DNA from: Zoogloea oleivorans
GTDB taxonomy: Bacteria > Pseudomonadota > Gammaproteobacteria > Burkholderiales > Rhodocyclaceae
DNA length: 64,000 bases
Reading direction: 5' to 3'
Assembly: GCF_008107625.1 (NCBI RefSeq)
Contig: NZ_SDKK01000016.1
Span: 1 to 64,000 of the forward strand
The position numbers were made by a program, and so were the translations under genes. The notes beneath the pieces were generated by a model. It was not told where the DNA came from. It was given only the letters and a program-made list of their open reading frames with translations, and ran no database searches. How positions within the stretch are numbered: the first letter of the stretch is position 1; every line of letters begins with the position of its first letter. Positions 21,621 through 30,387 of the stretch are shown one piece after another.

Positions 21621-22409
21621 CTATAAATCAGACTTTTCCGGCCCGGCAATCGCGGCGCTACGCTTGCGCGCCTTCAGCCAGTTCCATGCACCAAGCACAT
21701 AGCCGGACAACGCGTAGCACAGGAAGAGGCCGAACAAGACACCCGGCGGATAGCTGGAAACCAGCAAAAACCCGAGCACGAAGGCAATGATGACGATGAA
21801 CGGCACGCTGCGACGCAGGTTGATTTCCTTGCCGCTGTAAAACAGCACGTTAGTGACCATCGATACACCGGCAAAGATCGTCAGTGCGCAGCCATACCAC
21901 CGCACGGTTTCGCCCGCGATGCCGTTGTCAATCATCACCCACACCAGGCCCGCCACCAGCGCAGCCGCGGCCGGGCTGGGCAAACCCTGGAAATAACGCT
22001 TGTCCACAACGTCGATATTCGTGTTGAAGCGCGCCAGACGTAGCGCGGCACCGGCGCAGTAGATGAAGGCCGCCATCCAGCCGAGCTTGCCCATGCCCTT
22101 GAGGGCCCATTCGTACATGATCAACGAAGGCGCAGCACCGAAGGACACCATGTCGGACAAGGAGTCGTACTCGGCACCGAAAGCACTCTGGGTTCGGGTC
22201 AGTCGCGCAACGCGGCCGTCGAGCCCATCCAGCACCATGGCGATGAAAATCGCCACTGCAGCCTGTTCGAATAACCCGTTCATCGCCTGGACGATGGCGT
22301 AGAAACCCGCAAACAGCGCAGCCGTTGTGAACAGATTGGGAAGAATATAGATTCCCCTGCGACGCCGTTCGGGGTTCAACAGGGGCTTACGGGATTGCAG
22401 ATCGGCCAT
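21621..22409 (-). CDS. pssA: CDP-diacylglycerol-serine O-phosphatidyltransferase
   Basis: A membrane enzyme that makes phosphatidylserine, precursor of phosphatidylethanolamine. The CDP-alcohol phosphotransferase signature is complete: DGLDGRVARLTRTQSAFG followed by EYDSLSD. Several hydrophobic helices are present. Start at ATG 22409 (262 residues) is preferred; a GTG at 22436 adds nine residues and neither has a clear ribosome site. The position between ilvC and leuA is typical of betaproteobacteria. Confidence 0.94.
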   Translation of the reverse strand: MADLQSRKPLLNPERRRRGIYILPNLFTTAALFAGFYAIVQAMNGLFEQAAVAIFIAMVLDGLDGRVARLTRTQSAFGAEYDSLSDMVSFGAAPSLIMYEWALKGMGKLGWMAAFIYCAGAALRLARFNTNIDVVDKRYFQGLPSPAAAALVAGLVWVMIDNGIAGETVRWYGCALTIFAGVSMVTNVLFYSGKEINLRRSVPFIVIIAFVLGFLLVSSYPPGVLFGLFLCYALSGYVLGAWNWLKARKRSAAIAGPEKSDL

Positions 22410-22477
22410 GGAGGGGACGATATGTGGAGTCGGCACTGATTGTAACGCAGGACAATGCTTCAGGCCCTGAAAACGAC

Positions 22478-22506
22478 ACGAGGGACTTTCGTCCCTCGTA
22501 TTTTGC
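22478..22506 (-). terminator. Hairpin after ilvC, probable terminator
   Basis: ACGAGGGAC (22478-22486) and GTCCCTCGT (22491-22499) form a perfect 9-bp stem; read on the minus strand the loop is GAAA. The T run after it on the minus strand is short and interrupted, so termination of the ilvBHC transcript may be partial and allow reading into pssA. Confidence 0.55.
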
Positions 22507-22521
22507 GCAAGTCAGGCTTGA

Positions 22522-23538
22522 TCAGTTCTTGGACTGGTCAACCAGCTTGTTCGCCTTGATCCACGGCATCATGTCGCGCAGTTGCTCACCAACCACTTCG
22601 ATCGGGTGGACCGAGTTCAGACGACGACGGGCAGTCATCGACGGGTAGTTGGTCTTGCCTTCCTGGATGAACATCTTGGCGTATTCGCCAGTCTGGATGC
22701 GCTTCAGGGCATTGCGCATGGCAACACGGGACTGCTCGTTGATCACTTCGGTGCCGGTAACGTACTCGCCGTACTCAGCGTTGTTGGAGATCGAGTAGTT
22801 CATGTTGGCGATGCCGCCTTCGTACATCAGGTCGACGATCAGCTTCAGTTCGTGCAGGCACTCGAAGTAGGCCATTTCCGGAGCGTAGCCAGCTTCGGTC
22901 AGGGTTTCGAAGCCCATCTTGACCAGCTCGACAGCGCCGCCACAGAGAACAGCCTGCTCGCCGAAGAGGTCGGTTTCGGTTTCTTCGCGGAAGTTGGTCT
23001 CGATCACGCCACCCTTGGTGCCGCCGTTGGCAGCCGCGTAGGACAGGGCGATGTCACGGGCCTTGCCGGACTTGTCCTGGTACACAGCGATCAGGGAAGG
23101 CACGCCGCCGCCCTTCAGGTACTCGGAGCGAACGGTGTGGCCGGGGCCCTTCGGCGCAACCATGATCACGTCCAGATCGGCACGCGGGATGACCTGGTTG
23201 TAATGCACGTTGAAGCCGTGAGCGAAGGCCAGCACGCCGCCTTGCTTGATGTTCGGCTCGACGTCGTTCTTGTAAACGTCGGGGATGTTTTCGTCCGGCA
23301 GCAGGATCATGACCACGTCGGCGGCACGAACGGCTTCGGCCACTTCGGCCACCTTCAGGCCAGCGCCTTCGGCCTTGGCCCAGGAGGCACCGCTCTTGCG
23401 CAGGCCAACCGTCACATTGACGCCGGAGTCGCGCAGGTTTTGCGCATGGGCATGGCCCTGGGAACCGTAACCAACGATCGTTACCTGCTTGCCCTTGATC
23501 AGGGAGAGGTCCGCATCCTTATCGTAATAAACCTTCAT
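22522..23538 (-). CDS. ilvC: Ketol-acid reductoisomerase
   Basis: A 338-residue class I enzyme converting acetolactate to dihydroxyisovalerate with NADPH and magnesium. The nucleotide-binding loop is [13 protein letters not shown] and the knotted C-terminal domain carries metal ligands in [12 protein letters not shown] and [17 protein letters not shown]. It follows ilvH by 55 bp in the ilv operon. Confidence 0.97.
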   Translation of the reverse strand: MKVYYDKDADLSLIKGKQVTIVGYGSQGHAHAQNLRDSGVNVTVGLRKSGASWAKAEGAGLKVAEVAEAVRAADVVMILLPDENIPDVYKNDVEPNIKQGGVLAFAHGFNVHYNQVIPRADLDVIMVAPKGPGHTVRSEYLKGGGVPSLIAVYQDKSGKARDIALSYAAANGGTKGGVIETNFREETETDLFGEQAVLCGGAVELVKMGFETLTEAGYAPEMAYFECLHELKLIVDLMYEGGIANMNYSISNNAEYGEYVTGTEVINEQSRVAMRNALKRIQTGEYAKMFIQEGKTNYPSMTARRRLNSVHPIEVVGEQLRDMMPWIKANKLVDQSKN

Positions 23539-23593
23539 TTCATGCCTTTCTGACTAAAGAGGAGCAAATCGCGGGAGAGCACAGCCTCCCGAA

Positions 23594-24085
23594 TCACACT
23601 TTCAATACCCGGTCGCCACGGCCAATGCCGCAGATTCCGGAGCGTACGGTTTCAAGAATCAGCCCGCTGTCGATGGCGCCGACGAAGGAGTCGAGTTTGG
23701 CCTGGGTACCGGTCAGCTCGATCACATAACTCGCGTCGGTCACGTCAATGATGCGGCCGCGGAAAATTTCCGCCATCCGCTTCATTTCCTCGCGATCCTT
23801 GCCCGTTGCCCGCACCTTGACGAGCATCAGCTCGCGCTCGATGTGGGCAGACTCGGAAAGATCCACCACCTTTACCACTTCCACCAGCTTGTTCAGCTGC
23901 TTGGTGATCTGTTCGACGACATCGTCCGAACCGGACGTAACGATCGTCATGCGGGACAAGGAGGTATCTTCGGTGGGCGCCACCGTAAGGGACTCGATGT
24001 TGTAGCCCCGCGCGGAAAACAGGCCTGAGACGCGCGACAGCGCGCCGGCTTCGTTCTCGATGAGGAGAGAAATGACGTGTCTCAT
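23594..24085 (-). CDS. ilvH: Acetolactate synthase small (regulatory) subunit
   Basis: A 163-residue regulatory subunit with an N-terminal ACT domain (MRHVISLLIENEAGALSRV) that binds valine and activates IlvB/IlvI. Start set at ATG 24085 by the conserved N-terminus; the frame is open to 24178 but that extension is not part of the family. It lies 111 bp after ilvB. Confidence 0.96.
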   Translation of the reverse strand: MRHVISLLIENEAGALSRVSGLFSARGYNIESLTVAPTEDTSLSRMTIVTSGSDDVVEQITKQLNKLVEVVKVVDLSESAHIERELMLVKVRATGKDREEMKRMAEIFRGRIIDVTDASYVIELTGTQAKLDSFVGAIDSGLILETVRSGICGIGRGDRVLKV

Positions 24086-24196
24086 ATTCGTGTTCTTCTG
24101 GATGACCAGGAGCTCGCGCAGCCAGTTGGCGTCGAGCTCCGGAGATGACTTGGGAGGCGGCCGCAGCAGACTCGTCACGACTGCACTCCCCGCGAA

Positions 24197-25909
24197 TCAG
24201 AGGTCCTCGGCCGACAGGATCATGTCCGTCAGGCCCTGGCCACCCTTGACCATGGGATACACGTTCTCGGTCGGATCAACCTGGAAATCCATGAACACCA
24301 GATCGTTCTTCTGCTTGAACGCTTCCCGCAGGGCACCTTCCACATCACCCGGCTTGTCCACCTTGATGCCGACATGCCCGTAAGCTTCGGCGAGCCTGGA
24401 AAAGTCAGGCAGCGCATCCATGTAGGATTCGGAATAACGATTGCCGTGGAACAGCTCCTGCCACTGACGCACCATGCCCAGGAAACCGTTGTTCAACAGG
24501 ATCACCTTGATCGGCAGGCGGAACTGCTTGCAGGTGGACAACTCCTGGATGTTCATCTGGATCGAGCCTTCGCCGGTAATACAGGCAACCGGCGACCCGG
24601 GATGGGCCAATTGCACCCCCATGGCCGCGGGCAGACCGAAGCCCATGGTACCTAGACCACCGGAATTGACCCAGCGACGGGGCTTGTCGAACTTGTAATA
24701 CTGGGCGGCCCACATCTGGTGCTGACCAACGTCAGAGGTAACGAAGGCGTCACCACCGGTCACTTCCCAGAGCTTCTGCACGACGAACTGGGGCTTGATC
24801 AAGCCCTCTTCGCCCTGATTGAACTTCAGGCAGTCACGCCGGCGCCATTCCTCGATCTGCTTCCACCACACGCCGAGGGATTGCGGTTCGGGCTTCTCGG
24901 CGGTGTTGTCGAGGAGCGCGAGCAGTTCGCCCAGCACTTCACCCACGTCGCCAACGATGGGCACATCCACCTTGACGCGCTTGGAAATCGACGACGGATC
25001 AATGTCGATATGGATGATCTTGCGCGGCTCGGACGAAAAGTGCGCCGGATTGCCGATCACGCGGTCATCGAATCGAGCACCGACGGCAAGCAGCACGTCA
25101 CAATAATGCATGCCCATGTTGGCCTCGTAGTTGCCGTGCATGCCGAGCATGCCAACAAACTGACGATCCGTCGCCGGATAGGCGCCAAGCCCCATGAGGG
25201 TGTTCGTACAGGGGAAGCCAAGCTTGCGGACCAGCGCCGTGAGCTTGTCGGCCGCATCGCCGAGCACCACGCCGCCACCGGCATAAACCATCGGCCGCTT
25301 GGCTTCGAGGAGAAGCTGCAGCGCCTTCTTGATCTGCCCGTGATGCCCCTTGACCACCGGATTGTACGAGCGCATCGACACCGTTTCCGGGTAGGCAAAC
25401 TCGCACTTCTGGGCCGTGATGTCCTTCGGGATGTCGACAAGGACGGGCCCGGGCCGACCGGTCTTGGCCAGATAAAAAGCCTTCTTGATCGTCTCGGCAA
25501 TATCCCGCACGTCACGCACAAGGAAATTGTGCTTGACGCAGGGACGGGTGATCCCGACCGTGTCCACTTCCTGGAAAGCATCCTGGCCGATTGCCGCAGA
25601 CGGCACCTGACCGGAGATGATGACCAGAGGAATCGAGTCGCAGTAGGCCGTCGCAATGCCAGTTACCGCATTGGTGGCGCCGGGACCAGACGTTACCAGC
25701 GCAACGCCCACCTTCTCGGTGGAACGCGCGTAGCCATCAGCCGCATGAATGGCAGCCTGTTCGTGGCGCACCAGCACGTGACGCACCTTGTCCTGCTTGA
25801 ACAGCTCGTCGTAGATATACAGGACAGCACCGCCGGGATAGCCGAAAAGATAATCGACCTTTTCTTCCTGGAGACACCTGATTACAATTTCCGCACCGGT
25901 AATTACCAT
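24197..25909 (-). CDS. ilvB: Acetolactate synthase large (catalytic) subunit
   Basis: A 570-residue thiamine-diphosphate enzyme making acetolactate or acetohydroxybutyrate, the first common step to valine, leucine and isoleucine. GYPGGAVL holds the catalytic glutamate region's start, and the TPP-binding motif is GEGSIQMNIQEL...LNNGFLGM. The FAD-binding middle domain is present. It heads the ilvBHC operon behind a good promoter at 25948-25976. Confidence 0.97.
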   Translation of the reverse strand: MVITGAEIVIRCLQEEKVDYLFGYPGGAVLYIYDELFKQDKVRHVLVRHEQAAIHAADGYARSTEKVGVALVTSGPGATNAVTGIATAYCDSIPLVIISGQVPSAAIGQDAFQEVDTVGITRPCVKHNFLVRDVRDIAETIKKAFYLAKTGRPGPVLVDIPKDITAQKCEFAYPETVSMRSYNPVVKGHHGQIKKALQLLLEAKRPMVYAGGGVVLGDAADKLTALVRKLGFPCTNTLMGLGAYPATDRQFVGMLGMHGNYEANMGMHYCDVLLAVGARFDDRVIGNPAHFSSEPRKIIHIDIDPSSISKRVKVDVPIVGDVGEVLGELLALLDNTAEKPEPQSLGVWWKQIEEWRRRDCLKFNQGEEGLIKPQFVVQKLWEVTGGDAFVTSDVGQHQMWAAQYYKFDKPRRWVNSGGLGTMGFGLPAAMGVQLAHPGSPVACITGEGSIQMNIQELSTCKQFRLPIKVILLNNGFLGMVRQWQELFHGNRYSESYMDALPDFSRLAEAYGHVGIKVDKPGDVEGALREAFKQKNDLVFMDFQVDPTENVYPMVKGGQGLTDMILSAEDL

Positions 25910-25947
25910 CGCGCACCCGAAGCTGTATCGGCAATGTGAAACGTTGA

Positions 25948-25976
25948 ACCATACCGCCGACCAGGCAATTGGTCAA
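25948..25976 (-). promoter_or_regulatory. Candidate sigma-70 promoter of the ilvBHC operon
   Basis: On the minus strand TTGACC (25971-25976; five of six consensus bases) and TATGGT (25948-25953; four of six) are 17 bp apart. This gives a leader of about 30 nt before the ilvB ATG, too short for a classical leader-peptide attenuator. Confidence 0.6.
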
Positions 25977-25997
25977 GGCGCGCCCATCCATACTCCG

Positions 25998-26027
25998 TTG
26001 CCGTCGGCAGGCGCTTTGCCATATCCT
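25998..26027 (+). promoter_or_regulatory. Candidate promoter of the ECF sigma operon
   Basis: TTGCCG (25998-26003) and TATCCT (26022-26027) are 18 bp apart. If used, transcription would begin near 26034, downstream of the only conventional in-frame start (TTG 25969) of the sigma gene. This is tentative. Confidence 0.3.
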
Positions 26028-26079
26028 GCCGAACATTGAAGGGGCTGCCCCGAGCCCCAGACCAAAGAGGATCTCTCCC

Positions 26080-26643
26080 CTGCCCTCCCGCCTCGAACTA
26101 TCGGACTTTCTCGCCAGCGTCGAAAAACGGGCTTTCAAGCAGGCCATGTTCGCGGTTCGCAACGAAGAATCGGCCCTCGACATCGTGCAGGACGCGATGA
26201 TGAAACTCGCCGAAAAATACGGCGACAAGCCCCTCGCCGAGCTTCCGATGCTTTTTCAGCGCATCCTGCAGAACGTCATTCGCGACTACTACCGTCGCCA
26301 GAAGGTGCGCAGCATGTGGACCACCCTGCTGTCGGCATTCTCAGGCCCGGAAGACGACGAACATGACCCCCTCGAAAGCCTTGAATCGGCTGATAGCGAC
26401 CACAAGAGCGAGTCTCCTCAGGCACAGCTTGAACAAAGGCAAACGCTGGGTGTCATAGAAAGGGAAATTGAAAAGCTTCCGCTTCGTCAACGCGAAGCCT
26501 TCCTGATGCGTTATTGGGAGGAAATGGACATAGCCGAAACAGCCGCAGCCATGGGTTGCTCCGAGGGCAGCGTCAAAACGCACTGCTCGCGAGCCACACA
26601 CACGCTTGCGGCGGCACTTGCAGCGAAGGGCTTAACACTATGA
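26080..26643 (+). CDS. ECF-type RNA polymerase sigma factor (betaproteobacterial DUF3619-operon type)
   Basis: A sigma-70 family factor. Region 2 reads SALDIVQDAMMKLAEKYG...LFQRILQNVIRDYYRRQK and region 4 reads LPLRQREAFLMRYWEEMDIAETAAAMGCSEGSVKTHCSRA, with an acidic linker between. The start is unclear. The frame has no ATG or GTG near the conserved N-terminus (ELSDFLASVEKRAFKQA). The only common start is a TTG at 25969, which gives 37 unmatched residues and overlaps the ilvB -35. I favour a CTG at 26080 (187 residues), 9 nt after AAAGAGG, but this is not certain. The stop overlaps the DUF3619 start (ATGA). Confidence 0.85.
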   Translation: MPSRLELSDFLASVEKRAFKQAMFAVRNEESALDIVQDAMMKLAEKYGDKPLAELPMLFQRILQNVIRDYYRRQKVRSMWTTLLSAFSGPEDDEHDPLESLESADSDHKSESPQAQLEQRQTLGVIEREIEKLPLRQREAFLMRYWEEMDIAETAAAMGCSEGSVKTHCSRATHTLAAALAAKGLTL

Positions 26644-27014
26644 ATGACCAGGACTTTCACCGCCGGGTTCGGCAGCACCTCAACACTTCGGCACGGAACA
26701 CCTCCCCGTCTGTAAGCCTGAACCTCCACGAGGCACGGCAGAAAGCATTGGAGCGTCAAAAAGTTGCTGTACGCGGGCTTAGCGTCGCAGGCCTCGGCCA
26801 AATCTTGTCCGAGCACATTCGCCCACGCGGCAAGACCACGCTCGCCCTGCTTTTTGTCCTGCTTCTTGCGCTGGGGAGTGGCTTCCTCGGGCACCTGCAA
26901 CATACGGCAGATCTTGAAGAAGTGGATAGCGCGCTGCTCGCTGACGACCTTCCGATTGACGCCTACCTGGATCGCGGATTCGACGCATGGGTTCAAAACA
27001 ATTCGCCCGAGTAA
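26640..27014 (+). CDS. DUF3619 single-pass membrane protein, possible anti-sigma factor
   Basis: A 124-residue protein with a cytoplasmic N-terminus (NDQDFHRRVRQHLNTS), one membrane helix (TLALLFVLLLALGSGFLG, about residues 67-84) and a short acidic periplasmic tail. The topology and its ATGA overlap with the sigma gene suggest an anti-sigma role, but DUF3619 has no proven function that I know. The next gene overlaps its 3' end by 28 bp. Confidence 0.8.
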   Translation: MNDQDFHRRVRQHLNTSARNTSPSVSLNLHEARQKALERQKVAVRGLSVAGLGQILSEHIRPRGKTTLALLFVLLLALGSGFLGHLQHTADLEEVDSALLADDLPIDAYLDRGFDAWVQNNSPE

Positions 27015-27637
27015 GCGCTGCGCTGGCGCTTGTCTGCTCGACCCAGGTATCCGCCATCCCCCCGCTTACACCACCTGCCTGGAATGACCTGACGCCCGCC
27101 CAGCAGCGCACTCTCACACCGCTGGCGAAAGAATGGAAAGATCTGCCGGACGAGCGCAAGCGGAAGTGGGCAGGCATTGCAGACCGCTTCCCCGGATACA
27201 CGCCGGAGGAGCAATCTCGCCTGCAGCGACGCATGCAGACCTGGATCACCCTGACCCCGGAGCAGCGCATGGTCGCCCGGGACCAGTATCGCAACCTGCA
27301 ACGCATTTCTCCGGAAAAGCGTGAGGCCTTGCGGGAAAAGTGGAATGCCTACCAGGATCTGCCCAGCGAAGAAAAGCAGCGCTTCACCGAAGCCGCGGCA
27401 AAACCTGCAACCAAACCTGTCATCCCGAAGATTGGTGCGCCACCGATCAAACCCCTGAGCGCGCCGCTACCCCCGCGAGCAACCACCCGCAAGATAACGG
27501 TCCCGCCGCCGCCTCCGCCTCCGGCTGCACCTCCCGCCCCAGCAATCGTTCCTCCGGCAAGCCCGCCAACAGCCGCCGTGATGGTCGAACCCGGCACGGC
27601 AAGTACCGTACCGGCCATCGCCCCCACAAAACCCTGA
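26987..27637 (+). CDS. DUF3106 periplasmic protein with proline-rich tail
   Basis: A 216-residue exported protein: signal peptide cut near QVSA, then a helical DUF3106 region of repeated units (LTPAQQRTLTPLAKEWKDLP; LTPEQRMVARDQYRNLQRISPEKR) and a Pro/Ala-rich C-terminus. The repeats resemble the metal- or stress-responsive periplasmic regulators of sigma systems (for example LTxxQ-type proteins), which is an analogy only. It sits between the DUF3619 and RDD genes. Confidence 0.82.
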   Translation: MGSKQFARVSAALALVCSTQVSAIPPLTPPAWNDLTPAQQRTLTPLAKEWKDLPDERKRKWAGIADRFPGYTPEEQSRLQRRMQTWITLTPEQRMVARDQYRNLQRISPEKREALREKWNAYQDLPSEEKQRFTEAAAKPATKPVIPKIGAPPIKPLSAPLPPRATTRKITVPPPPPPPAAPPAPAIVPPASPPTAAVMVEPGTASTVPAIAPTKP

Positions 27638-27645
27638 ACCGATTC

Positions 27646-28122
27646 ATGTCCCAAAAATCCACTGCCACCGGGGCACGCCCCCCGGAGCGGCAGCCTGCCG
27701 AACTGGCAGGCTTGCGGCGACGCCTGGCCAGCATGCTTTACGAGTCACTCCTGCTGATCGGGGTGCTGGCCCTGACCTTTCTGGTCCCGCTCCTCATGCT
27801 CGGCATTGGAACAGGCTACACGCCTGATGGCGGAGTACTGTGGGTGTATGTCTTCCTGGTGCTCGGCGCGTACTTTCTCTGGTACTGGCGCCGGGGCGGC
27901 CAAACCCTGGCCATGCAGACCTGGAAGCTCAAGATTGTCGACCTCAGCGGCGACACGGTTTCCTTGCGTCAGGGCTGGCTGAGATATGCGCTGGCCTGGC
28001 CTTCGGTCCTTTTCTTTGGCGCCGGACTGTTCTGGGCACTGTTTGACCGGGAACATCAATTTCTGCACGACCGCCTGGCCGGAACCCGAATCGTCCTGCT
28101 GTCGGTCACCCCACAGGACTGA
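27646..28122 (+). CDS. RDD family membrane protein
   Basis: A 158-residue inner-membrane protein with the RDD pattern: LRRRLASMLYESLLLIGVLALTF at the start, two further helices and a C-terminal HDRLAGTRIV. The family name comes from conserved Arg and Asp residues; function is mostly unknown, with some members acting as ion exchangers. Start ATG at 27646. It is the last gene of the sigma operon, convergent with lptG six bases away. Confidence 0.88.
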   Translation: MSQKSTATGARPPERQPAELAGLRRRLASMLYESLLLIGVLALTFLVPLLMLGIGTGYTPDGGVLWVYVFLVLGAYFLWYWRRGGQTLAMQTWKLKIVDLSGDTVSLRQGWLRYALAWPSVLFFGAGLFWALFDREHQFLHDRLAGTRIVLLSVTPQD

Positions 28123-28128
28123 AAACGC

Positions 28129-29205
28129 CTAGCGGCGCTCTACCCACCACATCATCCCCATCGCCGCCAGCAGGAAGACGACGCTTGGCGTGAGCGCCGC
28201 GACAGCCGGAATCCAGCCATTGATGACACCGAGGTTGGAGAACAAGCCGTTCAGCAAGTGAAAGCCGACCCCGATCATGATCCCGGAGAACACCTTCAGG
28301 CTGACTCCGCCCATTCGGGTCTGCATGTAACCAAAAGGCAGGGCGAGCCCCATCATCACCAGCGCGGCAAAGGGGTAAGCCAGCTTCTTCCACAGGGCGA
28401 TTTCGTAACGGGTGGTCTTCTGGTTGTTCTCGTCGAGATGCCGGATGTACGAATACAGCGTCTCCACCGACATGCGCTCTGGCACCACCATGAGCACAGA
28501 CAAGACATCCGGCGTGAGTTCCGAACGCCAGATCAACTCAGGCATGCTCACCGTCTCGGTCCGGTCTCCCAGAAAACGCGTCTGCCCAACCGTGCGCAGC
28601 CGCCACCCTTCCTTGCTGTCATAGACACCGACCGCCGCATCGCTGATCGACACCAGCATCGCACGGTCGTCGAATTCGTAGATACGCACTCCCTGCAGGG
28701 ACGTATCGGGCAGCACGCTGCGCACATTCACGAAACGCTTGCCATCCCGCACCCACAGCCCCGTACGCAACTCCTGGGAAACCATGGAGCGGGTTGCCGC
28801 CAGACGCCATTGCTGGGCGGCCCTTTCAGCAGGCGGGGCCAGATACTCGCCAAACACGAAGGTCAGCAGCACAAAGACACTGCCGATAGACAACAAGCCC
28901 AGCAGAAAGCGCCAGGTAGACAGGCCTGAAGCCCTCAGCACGGTGATTTCGGAATGCCGTGCAAGCGTCGTCAGCGCGTACAGCGTACCGATCAGGACCG
29001 CGATCGGCATCAATTCGTAGACCCGGCCGGGCATGATCATCGCTACATAGATCGCGGCATGATGCAGCATGTAGCCATTCTTGCCGATCTCGTCCAGTTC
29101 ATTAACGAGATCGAAGAAAGCGAACAGCCCCAGAAAGGCCAGCAGCACCAAGGCAACCGCCGAGTAGATCTCCCGGCTCAGGTAGCGGATATAAACGGAA
29201 ATCAT
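28129..29205 (-). CDS. lptG: LPS export ABC transporter permease LptG
   Basis: A 358-residue permease of the YjgP/YjgQ family, partner of LptF in the LptB2FG complex that extracts lipopolysaccharide from the inner membrane. It has N-terminal helices (YIRYLSREIYSAVALVLLAFLGLF), a periplasmic jellyroll domain and three C-terminal helices (KVFSGIMIGVGFHLLNGLFSN). Its ATG overlaps the lptF stop (TGATG). Confidence 0.95.
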   Translation of the reverse strand: MISVYIRYLSREIYSAVALVLLAFLGLFAFFDLVNELDEIGKNGYMLHHAAIYVAMIMPGRVYELMPIAVLIGTLYALTTLARHSEITVLRASGLSTWRFLLGLLSIGSVFVLLTFVFGEYLAPPAERAAQQWRLAATRSMVSQELRTGLWVRDGKRFVNVRSVLPDTSLQGVRIYEFDDRAMLVSISDAAVGVYDSKEGWRLRTVGQTRFLGDRTETVSMPELIWRSELTPDVLSVLMVVPERMSVETLYSYIRHLDENNQKTTRYEIALWKKLAYPFAALVMMGLALPFGYMQTRMGGVSLKVFSGIMIGVGFHLLNGLFSNLGVINGWIPAVAALTPSVVFLLAAMGMMWWVERR

Positions 29206-30281
29206 CAGCGCCTCCGCCAACGGGCAAACACGCTGAGGCGGCGATAGAAAAGCACCGCCAGCACCCCCATCATCATCAGGTGAGGCGCCCACAGACCGAT
29301 ATCGAAACGCATGCGCCCCTGCCCCACCCACGCCTGGCAAACGCTGAGCGCGTTGCTGTAAATCAGATATACGAGGATCGCCAGGATCAGATTGTTCGCC
29401 CGACCGGCCCGTGGATTCACGAAGGAAAGCGGAATGGCCAGCAAAGACAGCATCAGGGCGAGAACAGGAGCACTGATCCGTGCCAGCAGTTCTCCCCGGT
29501 TGCCGTTACTGGGCTCGCTCAGCAAGATCGGCAGGGGCAGCGTTTTGGGCTGGCGCGGCCCGCTGCTCGCCTCCTTCGATTCCATCCTGATCTGGTAGCG
29601 CTCGAACTCCATGACCCGGTAACTCGGCGTTCCGGGCGTGCCTTCGTAACGTCTGCCATGCTCCAGCACCACGAAACGATTGCCTGCAGCATCGGTTTCC
29701 ATGTGCCCCTGGGAGGCCACCATCACGCCCAGACGGCCATGCTGCATGCTGCTGGCGAAGACATTGCGGACCCGCCCTTCTTCGCCGGATAGCGCCTCGA
29801 CGAAAAACACCCGCTCGCCCCCGGATGATTCACGGAACATGCCCGGGGCCACCCGGGAAACGTCGTCCCGATTGTTCAGTTGCTCCTTGTACTCGACGCT
29901 CTTCTTCTGCGCCCAGGGCGCCACGAACAGCGACAGGGCAGCGATCAGGATCACCACTGGCACGGCAAAGCGCAACACCGGGCGCACCCACGCGGTGAGC
30001 GGCACGCCGCTGGAGAACCAGACAACCATCTCCGAATCCCGGTAACTGCGGGACAGGGACATGAGAATCGCAATGAAGACCGTCAGGGACAGCACCACCG
30101 GCATCTGGGCAATGGCCCCGAAACCGATCAGGGCCAGCACGGCATCGGCAGGCACACGCCCCCCCGCCGCCTGGCCGAGCAGACGGATGAGGACCGTGGA
30201 AATCAGGATCGCAAACAGCGCCACGAAAACCGCTACGGCGTTCTGCGTGAATTCGCGCTGAGCGGCTCGGAGAAAAATCAT
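29205..30281 (-). CDS. lptF: LPS export ABC transporter permease LptF
   Basis: A 358-residue YjgP/YjgQ permease with helices at both ends and a central periplasmic domain (about residues 120-260) that passes LPS to LptC/Lpt[25 protein letters not shown] near the C-terminus is characteristic. First in the lptFG operon, divergent from pepA as in most betaproteobacteria. Confidence 0.95.
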   Translation of the reverse strand: MIFLRAAQREFTQNAVAVFVALFAILISTVLIRLLGQAAGGRVPADAVLALIGFGAIAQMPVVLSLTVFIAILMSLSRSYRDSEMVVWFSSGVPLTAWVRPVLRFAVPVVILIAALSLFVAPWAQKKSVEYKEQLNNRDDVSRVAPGMFRESSGGERVFFVEALSGEEGRVRNVFASSMQHGRLGVMVASQGHMETDAAGNRFVVLEHGRRYEGTPGTPSYRVMEFERYQIRMESKEASSGPRQPKTLPLPILLSEPSNGNRGELLARISAPVLALMLSLLAIPLSFVNPRAGRANNLILAILVYLIYSNALSVCQAWVGQGRMRFDIGLWAPHLMMMGVLAVLFYRRLSVFARWRRR

Positions 30282-30387
30282 GCGGGAAAAGTATCAGCGC
30301 CGGCTGGCGACCGTTTTGACGTTCGCCGGGGTGCCGGCCATAATGTGGCGCGACGTCCCTTTGACGCGTGTTTCCAAGGAGAAGCGG

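Noticed and set aside
30280-30387. N-terminal extension of pepA to 30280
   Set aside because: The added residues are antisense to the lptF start and lie before a strong AAGGAG and GTG that match homologues.
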